A DNA stretch of 64,000 nt from Salvelinus alpinus (Eukaryota; Chordata; Actinopteri; Salmoniformes; Salmonidae). Position numbers and translations under genes: made by a program. Below are positions 30,678 to 43,063 of this stretch, in pieces (within the stretch, counting starts at the first letter, position 1; the number at the start of each line of letters is the position of its first letter). The notes under the pieces are model-generated. The model worked only from the letters and a program-made list of their open reading frames with translations. It was not told the DNA's origin and did not search any database. Where the stretch lies: the NCBI RefSeq assembly GCF_045679555.1, contig NC_092090.1, positions 27,119,202 to 27,183,201 on the forward strand, written 5' to 3'.

Positions 30678-31656
30678 ACACTACAGTTCAAAAGTTTGGG
30701 GTCACTTAGAAATGTCCTTGTTTTGAAAGAAAAGCAAATTTGTTGTCCATTAAAATAACATCAAATTGATCAGAAATACAGTGTAGACATTGTTAATGTT
30801 GTAAATGGCTATTGTAGCTGGAAACAGCAGATTTTTTATGGAATATCTACTTACATAGGCGTACAGAGGCCCATTATCAGCAACCATCCCTCCTGTGTTC
30901 CAATGGCACATTGTGTTAGCTAATCCAAGTTTATAATTTTAAAAGGCTAATTGACCATTAGAAAATCCTTTCGAAATTATGTTAGCACAGCTGAAAACTG
31001 TTATGCTGATTAAAGAACCAATAAAACTGGCCTTCTTTAGACTAGTTGAGTATCTGGAGCATCAGCATTTGTGGGTTCGATTACAGACTCAAAATGGCCA
31101 GAAGTAAAGAACTTTCTTCTGAAACTCGACAGTCTATTCTTGTTCTGAGAAGTGAAGGCTATTCCACGCGAGAAATTGCCAAGAAACTGAAGATTTCGTA
31201 CAATGCTGTGTACTACTCCCTTCACTGAACAGCGCAAACTGGCTCTAACCAGAATAGAAAGAGGAGTGGGAGGCCCTGGTGCACAACTGAGCAAGAGGAC
31301 AAGTACATTAGAGTGTCTAGTTTGAGAAACAGACGCCTCACAAGTCCTCAACTGGCAGCTTCATTAAATAGTACCCGCAAAACACCAGTCTCAACATCAA
31401 CAGTGAAGAGGCGACTCCGGGATGCTGGCCTTCTAGGCAGAGTTCCTCTGTCCAGTGTCTGTATTCTTTTGCCTATCTAAATCTTTTATTTTTATTGGCC
31501 AGTCTGAGGTATGGCTTTTTCTTTGCAACTCTGCCTAGAAGGCCAGCATCCCGGAGTCGCCTTTTCACTGTTGACGTTGAGATTGGTGTTTTGAGGGTAC
31601 TATTTAATGAAGGACATTTCTAAATGACCCCAAACTTTTGAATGGTGGTGTGTGTA
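30678..31656 (+). mobile_element. Tc1-like fold-back element with transposase N-terminus
   Basis: Left end CACTACAGTTCAAAAGTTTG, right end ACCCCAAACTTTTGAATGG. A plus-strand piece from 31094 encodes MARSKELSSETRQSILVLRS and EIAKKLKISYNAVYYSLH, a Tc1 HTH domain, then breaks. Sequence around 31407-31441 (GATGCTGGCCTTCTAGGCAG) returns inverted at 31528-31562, so the element is an inverted duplication whose right arm has lost several hundred bases. No catalytic domain. Confidence 0.75.
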
Positions 31657-32372
31657 TATACACTGCTCAAAAAAATAAAGGGAACACTTAAACAACACAA
31701 TGTAACTCCAAGTCAATCACACTTCTGTGAAATCAAACTGTCCACTTAGGAAGCAACACTGATTGACAATAAATTTCACATGCTGTTGTGCAAATGGAAT
31801 AGACAACAGGTGGAAATGATAGGCAATTAGCAAGACACCCCCAATAAAGGACTGGTTCTGCAGGTGGTGACCACAGACCACTTCTCAGTTCCTATGCTTC
31901 CTGGCTGATGTTTTGGTCACTTTTGAATGCTGGCGGTGCTTTCACTCTAGTGGTAGCATGAGACGGAGTCTACAACCCACACAAGTGGCTCAGGTAGTGC
32001 AGCTCATCCAGGATGGCACATCAATGCGAGCTGTAGCAAGAAGGTTTGCTGTGTCTGTCAGCGTAGTGTCCAGAGCATGGAGGCGCTACCAGGAGACAGG
32101 CCAGTACACCAGGAGACGTGGAGGAGGCCGTAGGAGGGCAACAACCCAGCAGCAGGACCGCTACCTCCGCCTTTGTGCAAGGAGGAGCACTGCCAGAGCC
32201 CTGCAAAATGACCTCCAGCAGGCCACAAATGTGCATGTGTCTGCTCAAACGGTCAGAAACAGACTCCATGAGGGTGGTATGAGGGCCCGACGTCCACAGG
32301 TGGGGGTTGTGCTTACAGCCCAACACCGTGCAGGACGTTTGGCATTTGCCAGAGAACACCAAGATCGGCAAA
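31657..32372 (+). mobile_element. Tc1-like transposon, truncated
   Basis: Left end CACTGCTCAAAAAAATAAAG directly follows the fold-back element. Transposase coding begins near 31958. The right part and terminal repeat are absent: a SINE begins at 32373 and unrelated sequence follows. Confidence 0.75.
31958..32372 (+). pseudogene. Tc1 transposase N-terminal part, truncated
   Basis: Encodes [20 protein letters not shown] with a paired-type HTH ([20 protein letters not shown]), an arginine-rich hook (RRRGGGRRR) and the second HTH ([20 protein letters not shown]), up to REHQDRQN. It stops before the first catalytic Asp, where a SINE tail joins. About 140 of the usual ~340 residues remain. Confidence 0.8.
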
Positions 32373-32525
32373 ATTTTTTTTTAATGTATTTTATTTATCC
32401 TTTATTTAACTAGGCAAGTTAGTTAAGAACAAATTCTTATTTTACAATGACGGCCTACTCTGGCCAAACCCTCCCCTAAACCAGTCGACGCTGGGCCAAT
32501 TGTGCGCCGCTCTATGGATGTGGTT
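32373..32525 (-). mobile_element. SINE (SmaI-type body), antisense
   Basis: Antisense of the repeat at 36211-36362: TTTATTTAACTAGGCAAG, AAGAACAAATTCTTATTTTA, GCTGGGCCAATTGTGCGCCG. 5'-truncated and non-coding. Inserted into the Tc1 copy. Confidence 0.7.
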
Positions 32526-33551
32526 GTGTTATGTTCGCATATCGTACCCTGGCAGGTACTGTTGTTTGTCCATCTTGAGGCACAGTAGCGACAACATAGC
32601 CACTTGACTACCACTACCTCAAAAACGTCTAGCTGGTGTTTAGTGCAATATTTCTCCAGTAAAAAAATTTGCATAAAAAAGTCAGTGCACTGCAGACAGT
32701 ATAAAGTGAGTCAACTGTTTCTGGCTGTGCTCAGAACTGATTTCTGAGCACAACTTCATCAGCAAGCTGTCAAACTATGGTAAATAAAGCACAAGCTGTT
32801 TCATAGAGAATCATGTTACAAAGGTTGTGACACAAGATGCTTGTGAATGGGTTTTGAATTTTGGAATATTGACAAGTGGCAGTTAGGATGCAAGTGTGAA
32901 TCGTCGCAATTCTCATTTTGCCCTAAACAGTGGCAGACTGTGGTCTCTATCAAACACATCAGCAAGTGGCCACTCCAAAAGATTTCCCCTATTATGGGAT
33001 GGTTATTTGTAACGGCTGTCAATGGTACATGCCTATGATTAAGAAAATATGTAAAAAAGACAAGGAAAGAAAAATAAAAACAAATAATAATAATTAATAA
33101 TAAAATAGTTTAGTCCCTTAAATGTTTGGGGGTGGAGGTGGGTTGAAAAAAAAAAGTCTTAGGGGCCTAGTGTTCCATCAACATAACATTGGCGACGTGT
33201 TGTCTTATGTAAACAAGTCCGAGGCACTGCCTAATAGACAGGTCTGTCTCACTGTCTGGAGGCTACGATTGGATAGAGCACAATCAGCGCAGCTGTTCAT
33301 TTCGTGTTAGTGGGCAAGTGGGCATGATTGTAATCCAAACCCAACCCTCATGTAAGGCGTGACAACCTCAGTTACACAAATCTCACAATAATATACTCCC
33401 TTTATCACCAAAATTATTCTTTCTACACTTTTTTGTAAACGTTGGCACTGGAATAAATGTTTCTGACTAATATTGATGCCACATATGTTGTTTTCAATCA
33501 GAGAAGTCGTTTTTTTGCATTCATTTGCTCTTTAATAAGACACAGTCATAC
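32526..33551. other. Unassigned stretch
   Basis: No supportable gene or transposon end. Confidence 0.3.
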
Positions 33552-34036
33552 ACTGAGTGTACAAAACATTAATATTGAGTTGCACCCTCTTTTGCCCTCA
33601 GAACAGCCTCAATTTGTTGTGGCATGGACTCTAGAAGGTGTTGAAAGCGTTCCACAGGGATAATGACCCATGTTGACTCCAATGCTTCCCACAGTTGTGT
33701 CAAGTTGGCTGGATGTCCTTTGGGCGGTGGACCATTCTTGATACACACGGGAAATTGCTGAGCATAAAAAGTAGTTCTTGACACAAACTGGTGCGCCTGG
33801 TACCTACTACCATACCTCTTTCAAAGAAACTTGAATATTTTGTATTGTACACATATACAATCCATGTCTAAATTGTCACAAGGTTTAAAAATCCTTATTT
33901 AACCTCTTCCCCTTCATCTACACGTATTGAAGTGGATTTAATAAGTGACATCAATAAGGGATCATAGCTTTAACCAGGATTCAACTGATCAGTCTATGTC
34001 ATGGAAATACTTAATGTTTTGTACACACAGTGTACA
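33552..34036 (-). mobile_element. Tc1/mariner-like non-autonomous element
   Basis: Inverted ends ACACTGAGTGTACAAAACAT and ATGTTTTGTACACACAGTGT. The interior, read on the minus strand, matches the element at 54646-54742 plus 58200-58645, including CCACTTCAATACGTGTAGAT-type text and a transposase-derived tract. It provides the uninterrupted version of that element. Confidence 0.75.
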
Positions 34037-36210
34037 GTAGGTTTCATGTTTATAGTGTTTTTGGCTCGGCCAGAAGAACATGGTTTCAGTTTCACCAAGC
34101 AATTGTTTTATAAAACCCACATCTTTCAAGATTCTTCCAACATTAGTTACAGCATAATGACAATCCAACATCTTCAGATGTCTTTCAACAATAGTGTATA
34201 ATAACAATTCAACATCTTCAAAACCAGAGAAGACCAGATTTGAACTGGAACACACTGATGTTCAACACAATTGCATTTTGGTGTAGAAGCAGAAAATCAA
34301 CTGTGGCACCAGCTAATGTAAATAGTTAGTGTTTGTGTGTACAGTGTACAGCAGCTGCCAGGATTCTCATCTGGGATTCTTTTAATCCTATATTCAGTAC
34401 AGTATGTTATTAGTTGATATCATATACAATTGACCCATTGTATAAAACAAGACTGTATTTATCCATTAAAAAGTCCACTGTTGATCCCAACACTGTTGAT
34501 GAACATTAGCTGCAGATGAGAGAAGACCAGCAACTAGAATGAGAAATGATGGATTCGCTCCAGCTTGCTAGCTGCCGATGCTGCAGGCCAACTTGCTTTC
34601 AGGGCTGGTGAAGTGTCAGTGGTTTAATTTTATAGTGTGTAGTTTTCCCTGATTTCCCTCAGGAATAGAGCGCTGCCGGTAGAATGGAGAAACATCTGCT
34701 GCCACTCAGAGAGATACATATAAAAACCATCATTTCTATCAGCGTTGCTACAGCAGAGTGAGGACAGAGAGCCAAGCAGCACATTAGAATGCCTGCCTGT
34801 CTCCTGTCTCTGTCTGATGCTGACTCCTGGGGATTGGCAGGAATGAAACCCATTAAATGATCCTGTGTTGCCAGAACCCAGAGGTAATGCGGGATAAGGT
34901 AGCCTATCTCACAAACCAGTGTACAGTAGTTTATGAAGTCTACAGATTATATGTCATGATCTTATTAACGTATGCCGTATTACCTTTATTCATACATAAT
35001 ATCAGGTGTGTATTTTCTGCACCTCTTTTATTTTAATAACATGTTGTGCGTATACCGGTATGCAGAATTACCCAGTATATGAGGTTGCACTGTCTCCCTA
35101 ACCACATAAGAAGCAATATTGTAGAAAGACAATTTAGAAAAATAATTTCCATTTTGGTATCATAAACAACTTTATTCATGTCATTCCTCTGTGGTCTGAT
35201 TGTGTTGTTTGGCTTTATTGTTTTTTGATTGTATTTCTTGACAGTTTTTGTCTCTGTTTTTCCATTTGATATTTATCTGCTGTAGGCTACTTTACATGGT
35301 GCATAATGTATTTCTTACTGTGGAGCTGAATTGAAGTCATTTTGTCTGTCATGTCTGCTATCATTTCTTGCAAATGAGATGGAGGAGCCTTCAAGTCATT
35401 ATATGATAATGACGCAATAGACTGTGAAATGTAACATGTACAAAGAGAGAAAAGCAAACAATGACCTTCACTGAGAAAACAGAACGGAATGAAGTTAGAC
35501 ATGTCTCTATTGATCATCTGAGTCCAGAGCAAAGACTGCCCTTGGGGTATCTCACTGTCTGTCTGTACATCCCTCTTTTGTTTCTCTGTCTTTCTTTCAG
35601 CTTAGTTTCTGTATCCATTTCTCTCTGAGATCACACTCCAGTCAACACTGGCCTTTGGAACAATGGGATGTTTGAGTAAGAGCTGCTGCCATACTTGAGG
35701 TTGCTCACTCTACCCCTCCTTGGCACGGGGACTCAGCCAAGTGTAATTTGGACCGGATCTCTCAACCCGAACCCAAACCCCTCTATTGGCGGTCCAGAGA
35801 TGCGTTAGCAAATGTCAGATTGGTCATGGCTGCAGATTGGGGAGAGAGGAAAAGGAAAAACAAACAGACAGCTGTTTCCAATTATGGTTTTACTAGGCGC
35901 TGATGGGCCAGTAATTACAGGATTAGAGATTTGTAACTGCACACAGTTTTGGGTCCTGCTCTGCTCTGGGATTCCTTCTGGGGGGAGAGAATGGCTGGGT
36001 CCAGCCAAACAGCCCAAACAGTGATGTTTGCACATTACTGCAATGGGCCTCTTAACGTCACTCATTGTGTCCGTTGGCCAGGAAGCTGCTGAGGCAGCGG
36101 CTGTGCCATTTGAGTGGTTTCATAGTGTGGGAAAGAGGCCGGCGGGAGGATGGCAGGCAGCAGGCTCTGGTCAGGTTACTAGCAGCAGATACACCTACTT
36201 CTGTCTCTCT
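34037..36210. other. Unique-looking non-coding sequence
   Basis: About 2.2 kb with no exon that has paired splice sites and a recognisable product, and no transposon end. Confidence 0.35.
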
Positions 36211-36362
36211 GTTCGAATCCAGGCTGCATCACATCCGGCCGTGATTGGGAGTCCCAAAGGGCGGCGCACAATTGGCATTGCGTCGTCCGGGTTTGACCGG
36301 GGTAGGCCATCATTGTAAATAAGAATTTGTTCTTAACTGACTTGCCTAGCTAAATAAAGGTT
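36211..36362 (+). mobile_element. tRNA-derived SINE, 5'-truncated
   Basis: Begins with a B-box-like GTTCGAATCC, then GGCCGTGATTGGGAGTCCC, GGCGGCGCACAATTGGC and the tail TTGCCTAGCTAAATAAAGG. The A box is not seen. Confidence 0.75.
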
Positions 36363-36510
36363 ACACACTGTGAGAGAGGTGAGAAATCAGAGCCGTGAGG
36401 GTCCATCATGATAACGCCAGATGGATGACCATTTGGCGTTTTCTGTCTGGCCTGTGAATTAAGGGGCATATCGATCATAATCATGCTCCTCCTGGTCTGC
36501 TACAAACAAC

Positions 36511-37978
36511 ACTGTAAAAAATTACTCTTTGGGTCAACCTAAAAAATTACTTAAAGTGGTTACAAGTAAATAAGTTAGGTTTTCTCAATTGAAAACCAAG
36601 TATATGATTCAATCGATATCAATTGTTGTATTTGATTATTAACAAACTTATTTTTCAAGTTACAACTTATTTCTTTCAACATTGAACTTACTTTTCCCCT
36701 TTCGTTAAACCTAATAAATAACATAAATACAAACTAATATTTCTCGTAAATACACATTTTTCATCCTGTTCCAAATCTATTTTAAACTTTGAAATTACCT
36801 ATTCTAATTTCTTCAGCTGGGTTACAAGCAATTTAATAAATTCCCTGTAAATCAATAAATTAAGTTAGTTCAATAACATGAAATAATGACTCCAAACATA
36901 TTTATTACATGACTTTTCAATTATATTGTAGCCAAATGTTGACTATCTTAAAACCTCTTAAGGATCCGCCCCTTTTTTTCAATTTTCGCCTAAAATGACA
37001 TACCCAAATCTAACTGCCTGAAGCTCAGGACCTGAAGGGAAACTGAAAGGAAACACTTTGAAGTTTGTGGAAATGTGAAATGAATGTATGAGAATATAAC
37101 ACATTAGATCTGGTAAAAGACAATACAAAGAAAAAAAGCATTTAAAAAAAATTGTTTTTATACCATCCTCTTTGAAATGCAAGAGAAAGGCCATAATATA
37201 TTATCCCAGCCCAGGTGCAATTTAGATTTTGGCCACTAGATGGCAAGAGTGTATGTGCAAAGTTTTAGACTGATACAACAAACCATTGCATTAATGTTCA
37301 AAATTTTGTATGAAGACTACCAAAATGTGCCTAGTTGGTTTATTAATAACTTTTCAAGTTCATAACTGTGCACTCTCCTCAAACAATAGCATGGTATTCA
37401 TTCGCTGTAATAGCTACTGTAAATTTGTTAATCAGTTAGATTAACAAGAATTTAAGCTTTCTGCCAATATCAGATATGTCTATGTCCTGGGAAATGTTCT
37501 TGTTACTTACAACCTCATGCTAATCACATTAGCCTACGTTAGCTCAACCATGCCGTGGGTGGAACACCAATCTGTAGAGATCCTTAAAACAATAGAAACC
37601 TTACCAGACTCTTTAATATCACATGCAGTTATACAAGTATCATTATGGATTCAGTGCTGGCAATGTACAAGATTAACCTTGTCTAACGAAGAGAACAGAA
37701 CACATTAATTAGAATGACATTCACTATCACGGGTGGCCAAAACAACAAACTGAAAACCACACCCCCAATAAGCCACACCCCCAATTATTCTGATAGGCTG
37801 CCGCCGCTACATTGTCCCCACCATTATGCAATGGGCATGCGCATGAGGTGTTGAAAGCCATTTTGAATAATTGGAGGCGTGGCTTGAATTTATTATTTGA
37901 AATGAGACACATTTAATAGAATAGATTGAGTAAAAGCACTTCACATGAACAACAGCACCGTCTAACTTTTTACAGTGA
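36511..37978. mobile_element. hAT-like non-autonomous element (host of a TTAA insertion)
   Basis: Left end CACTGTAAAAAATTAC, right end in complement CACTGTAAAAAGTTAG, inverted over about 16 bp. AT-rich and non-coding, interrupted at 36958-37587 by a TTAA-bounded element. Target duplication not clear. Confidence 0.5.
36958..37587. mobile_element. TTAA-bounded element, related copy D
   Basis: TTAA at 36958-36961 and 37584-37587 with short inverted ends (GGATC... and ...GATCC). 622 bp inside. It differs in body from copies A-C and I do not see the conserved module, so membership in the same family is tentative. Confidence 0.45.
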
Positions 37979-38710
37979 AAAAGTCTCCTCTCTCCTCTCC
38001 CACCAGCACCAGCTCCAGATGTTAATAATGACTTGAGGGTGAGGATGATGTCAGTGGTATGGACCTGCCCAGTGCCAAGGCAGACAGAGGTGTCTAATTG
38101 ATTCCAGGGTGTGGACAGAGAGATGTCTGTAGGGCGCCTGGTGCTGCCTGCTGTTCTAATGGTACAGATGAGGGAGGCCGCTGGTCTCTCTCAGGAGCAC
38201 TAGCACTGATCTCTGTGATCCATGGTGTCATGTAGAGTTAACACTGGCATGGCATTTGCAGACACAAGGAGGGACAGCGATGGGTATGAACGGGGGGCTA
38301 CGATCAGTCTACAGTGACTTCACTAGTGATGGTGCCCCTGTCCACTTCACTCTGATCTTCTCTAACTTGCTTTGCCTCCACCGCTCTGACCCCTCCTCTT
38401 CCCCCCTGCCCCTCCCCTCCTCTCTCCTCCTCCTTTTTTCTCTTCTCTGTGTGGAGTTGTCGGCTGAGTAAACCAGTACCGTCTGGCTGTGAGCAGGCAG
38501 ATGGACAAACCTGTGACAGCCCCCCTCCAGCCCCTCCGAGAACCCCCCACCCATCACCCGTGGCACCAGGACCCACCCCAATGGTGTCCCCCTGGATCAA
38601 CTCACACCCAGAGGCCTGACATGTGGTAGAGGTCAGTGTTCAACATAGTTAGGAGGAGAGCTGGAAAGGAGCATATGTTCACAGTGACCTACACGCATGT
38701 GTACGCAGGA
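37979..38710. other. Unassigned stretch
   Basis: Pyrimidine-rich part at 38380-38450. No supportable exon. Confidence 0.3.
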
Positions 38711-38920
<210 letters not shown>

Positions 38921-39340
38921 GCACGTACGTACGCACACACACCCACCAAACAATGGCTGGACCAGAGAGACATAAACAAAGCTCCAGCCCACAGCAGCAC
39001 TGCATTGCCTCATTGCCTCATTCCCCACATACTGAAACAACAACACCATAGAAACCAACTGGATTAAATTCAACATAATATGTATGAGATTTGATTGAGT
39101 CAAAGCCCTGGCCGTGATCTAATTAAGTCTAATGTGTTTATATTTGTGTTGTGCGCTGGTGATTGCAGTCTCGGTGGACTGGAGAAGGCTAATGCTGACA
39201 TGATGAGGCCAGTGTTTTGGCTGCTCAGCGGCTCCTGGTAATTGAGGGCTGTGAGTTAGTGCATTGCTGTTTTTGTGCTTTCGGTAAAACAAGCCGTGTA
39301 AACACAGTAGGCAGAGGTAGAGTAAGTGCTGTTTGACTAG

Positions 39341-39600
39341 CAGTACAGATGTAGGGTCTTAATTTGATCACCCTGTCGCAGGAGAACTTTCCTGCAATGC
39401 AGGACATTTAAAACTGGCTTCTGAAGTTTGTTATTTTCACTTTGAAATTTAAGACTTGATTTTCCCTTACGAGAAACGTTTCAACACCTACAAAAATGCC
39501 CATTCAGTATAATCCACATAATAATTCACATTTCCTGTTGCTTCAGGGTTATTTTCCTGCTTTAGCAAACTGGTTTTAATTAAGATCATACATCTGTAGC
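39341..39600. mobile_element. MITE with inverted ends
   Basis: Left TACAGATGTAGGGTCTTAAT, right TTAATTAAGATCATACATCT plus GTA, inverted over about 20 bp, around 260 bp of AT-rich sequence. Confidence 0.7.
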
Positions 39601-39761
39601 TACGTACAGTATCATCCCTGCTTTGGTTTTCTGTTGTTGGCTAAGATTAATTCATATTTCATTCCATGTTTGAATTTTGGTTTTCTAGTTCTTACTTAGC
39701 ACACATACTATATTTTATTTGCAAAGGGTATATTATAAATTATACCTAAACCTAACAAATA

Positions 39762-39796
39762 CTCATCATCATCATCCCCATCACCACCACCACAAC

Positions 39797-39849
<53 letters not shown>

Positions 39850-39850
39850 C
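39762..39850. repeat. (ATC)n microsatellite
   Basis: Trinucleotide ATC/CAT tract with a CACCAC interruption. Confidence 0.95.
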
Positions 39851-41540
39851 AACCATTCACAACATCACACAGAATCTCCATCACAGGGTTATTGATGGAA
39901 CCACAGTTCTCTGTCAGATCCTAACCCTTAATAACAGAGAGTGCTCTGCTGGACAGACTCTGTCCATGCCTTGTAAAAGTACAGAGTGACATTTGGCAAG
40001 GTAACCATCCTTTTTGCTCCATTTTCTCACTCACCTGTAAAACATAGCCATACTTTACTGGCTTGTTACTGCCACAGGGTTACTCTTTTATTTACAGTAT
40101 TTGCTGTCCTGCAGTGAGTGAATTGGTAGGTTTCTCTCTGCGATGTGAAGCTCTTGAAGAAATCTTGATTTCTACACTGGTTCTATCAGGCCTAGGAAAT
40201 AATTATAATTCTACTGCATCTGCCACAATCAGTTCTGAGAGGCCTACAATGCTGGGTGTATGTACTGTATATGTATTAAAAAGCATATTTGTGGTGTTTC
40301 ATTGGCTCATACTGTACTCATGTTGACATTGTTCTTAATGTGGAAATATGTTTCTATTAACAAATATATATAATTTTTACAAAAAGATTCTGCCACAACC
40401 AATTATTAAATGAAACTAGTGCTTCAGTAATGTGAACGATTCCAACAGAATTGACTAAGCAACATGTACTGTATATTTCTTAAATGTTCATAATATCCTG
40501 GCTCAGTCAGAGCTGTGATCTTTTGATGGGGTGTAGACTGCTGGGTCTGGACCTACTGTGTGTGTCTGGATACCATTGAGGCCCAGTGCATTGAACTCCC
40601 AGATAAACAATAAAAGAGTCTAATCTGCAGTAGCACAGGATCCTGCCTCCTCATTCTCATTTCCATAGCAGTCTCTCCCATTGTACCAGGATCAGTTCCT
40701 AACTGGCACTCAGCAGTTGTTTCCATTTGATCTGCACTTCTGGTCATGCAGCAGAGCACAATAATGGTACCAGCTACAGCTATAAAATATATTATTTTCT
40801 GATTGTCATGGAATAGTCACTACCTTCACTATAGCGTCAGAGCAGTTTTTTCACTATAGCGTCAGATTGCATTTTGCAACCAGACAGTGTTCATCTTGAC
40901 TTGGACAGAGAGAGAGAGAGCTAGAGGATTGAGGGAAGAGAAAAAAGGAGAAGAGATTTTAGTGCACTCTGTTCTCTGCGACAATGAACGCTTTGTCAGG
41001 GAGAATCCATCAACGGTCACCGTGAGGGGAGGAAGTTTCAGGGAAAGTTATGGTTTGTTGGTTTTTAACCCACGTGGCTCAGCCCTGTAAAGTAATTGAA
41101 GTACAGAAAATGTTATGTTGTTGTACTTCATCTATTTGTATAGTTGTCTTCCATGATAAATATAAATATTTCTGTGGCAACACAACACGCAACAAGTGGG
41201 GTGTCTTTCTTCAGACTCTGCCGAAGCTGTGCTTTGCAAACTGTGGGTGTAAGGGGAATAGCTACACAATGAAACATCACCTGTCCCCCATGCTACACAC
41301 ATAAAGCAGCATTCTGAATTCATGTTCACACTCCCGTTTGTGATCCTCTTTCCTGTGTTCATGATAGAAATGACAACAATGTCTCTGGTCTAAAACCCTA
41401 CCCACTAGGCAAAAACGTTAAAAAAAAGAAACATTTCCACATCATTTCAACAACAAAATTCAATGTGATGAATTTGAATCAATGTGGATAACTGATTGGA
41501 TTTGAAATAAGTCATCAACGTAAGGGATAATGTTTTTCTC
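39851..41540. other. Unassigned stretch
   Basis: No gene recognised. 41400-41530 looks like an old AT-rich dispersed repeat. Confidence 0.3.
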
Positions 41541-42266
41541 ACCCACCTTGTAACCAACCACTGGTGGTCAGTGCCGTTTACATTTTATTTTTCTCATGAG
41601 CATTGGCTTATTTTTATTACAGCATATTGGATGACTGTCATTCATATTTCATTCACCCATTTCAATGTAACATCGATAGGTTTAGGCTACTACATGATAC
41701 TCACATTTTGCCTACACCCATCATGGGGTTGCTACAACCTAGCCTATGAATGACAGTTTACAACGTACGTGCGCGCAGGTCGATAGACAAATCTGAGGTG
41801 ACAGACAGTGACACACGGCCTGCATCTAGCGGATATTGAGTGTAATCATTAGTCCAACGGTCGCAAACGAGAGTTTGGACACATTCACGTATGGCAATAA
41901 ATGAGTAAAACCAAAAGCTTACCTTGACTTGGAAGAGTTCCAGTGGTGTGTTGGAAAATCATAGCCTTGCTAGCTAACATAGCATCCCTCTGTTTGAGCA
42001 GGGTGTTTCAGTAGGCTAAACTAGCTAGCTGCATTTGCTAGCTAAGTAAGTGAAACTGAAAGTGAAAATAAATGATGAAATCCCTCTCTCTCTATTTCTC
42101 TCTTGCTTCTCCTACATTCTGGAAGAAATTAATTTGTTCAAAACTGTTCAACTACTGTCTTTCTCTCTCTTTGCGTCAATTACATTTCATGCACTGCAGT
42201 GCTAGCTAACTGTAGCTTATGCTTTTAGTACTAGATTAGCGTAGCCTCTTCTGTAGCCTGTCAACT

Positions 42267-43010
42267 ATGTGTCTGTCTATCCCTCTTCTCTCCTCTCTGC
42301 ACAGACCATACAAACGCTTCACACCGCGTGGCCGCTGCCACTCTAACCTGGTGGTCCCAGCGCGCACGACCCACGTGGAGTTCCAGGTCTCCGGCAGCCT
42401 CTGGAACTGCCGATCTGCAGCCAACAAGGCAGAGTTCATCTCAGCCTATGCTTCCCTCCAGTCCCTCGACTTCTTGGCACTGACGGAAACATGGATTACC
42501 ACAGATAACACTGCTACTCCTACTGCTCTCTCCTCGTCTGCCCACGTGTTCTCGCACACCCCGAGAGCTTCTGGTCAGCGGGGTGGTGGCACTGGGATCC
42601 TCATCTCTCCCAAGTGGACATTCTCTCTTTCTCCCCTGACCCATCTGTCTATCGCCTCCTTTGAATTCCATGCTGTCACAGTTACCAGCCCTTTCAAGCT
42701 TAACATCCTTATCATTTATCGCCCTCCAGGTTCCCTTGGAGAGTTCATCAATGAGCTTGACGCCTTGATAAGTTCCTTTCCTGAGGATGGCTCACCTCTC
42801 ACAGTTCTGGGTGACTTTAACCTCCCCACGTCTACCTTTGACTCATTCCTCTCTGCCTCCTTCTTTCCACTCCTCTCCTCTTTTGACCTCACCCTCTCAC
42901 CTTCCCCCCCTACTCACAAGGCAGGCAATACGCTTGACCTCATCTTACTAGATGCTGTTCTTCCACTAATCTCATTGCAACTCCCCTCCAAGTCTCCGAC
43001 CACTACCTTG
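42267..43010 (+). pseudogene. L2 LINE endonuclease domain
   Basis: First part of the LINE polyprotein: RPYKRFTPRGRCHSNLVV near the start, LDFLALTETWITTDNTATPT (active-site Glu), GQRGGGTGILISPKW, NILIIYRPPGS, VLGDFNLPTS (GDFN) and AGNTLDLILLD. The frame should continue into the SDH motif (CTCCGACCACTACC at about 42993), but here that sequence lies one frame off, so a single indel just upstream of it breaks the gene. The rest continues in the RT frame. AP endonucleases nick the target DNA to prime reverse transcription. Confidence 0.8.
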
Positions 43011-43063
43011 TATCCTTTTCCCTCTCGCTCTCATCCAACACTTCCCACACTGCCCCTACTCGG

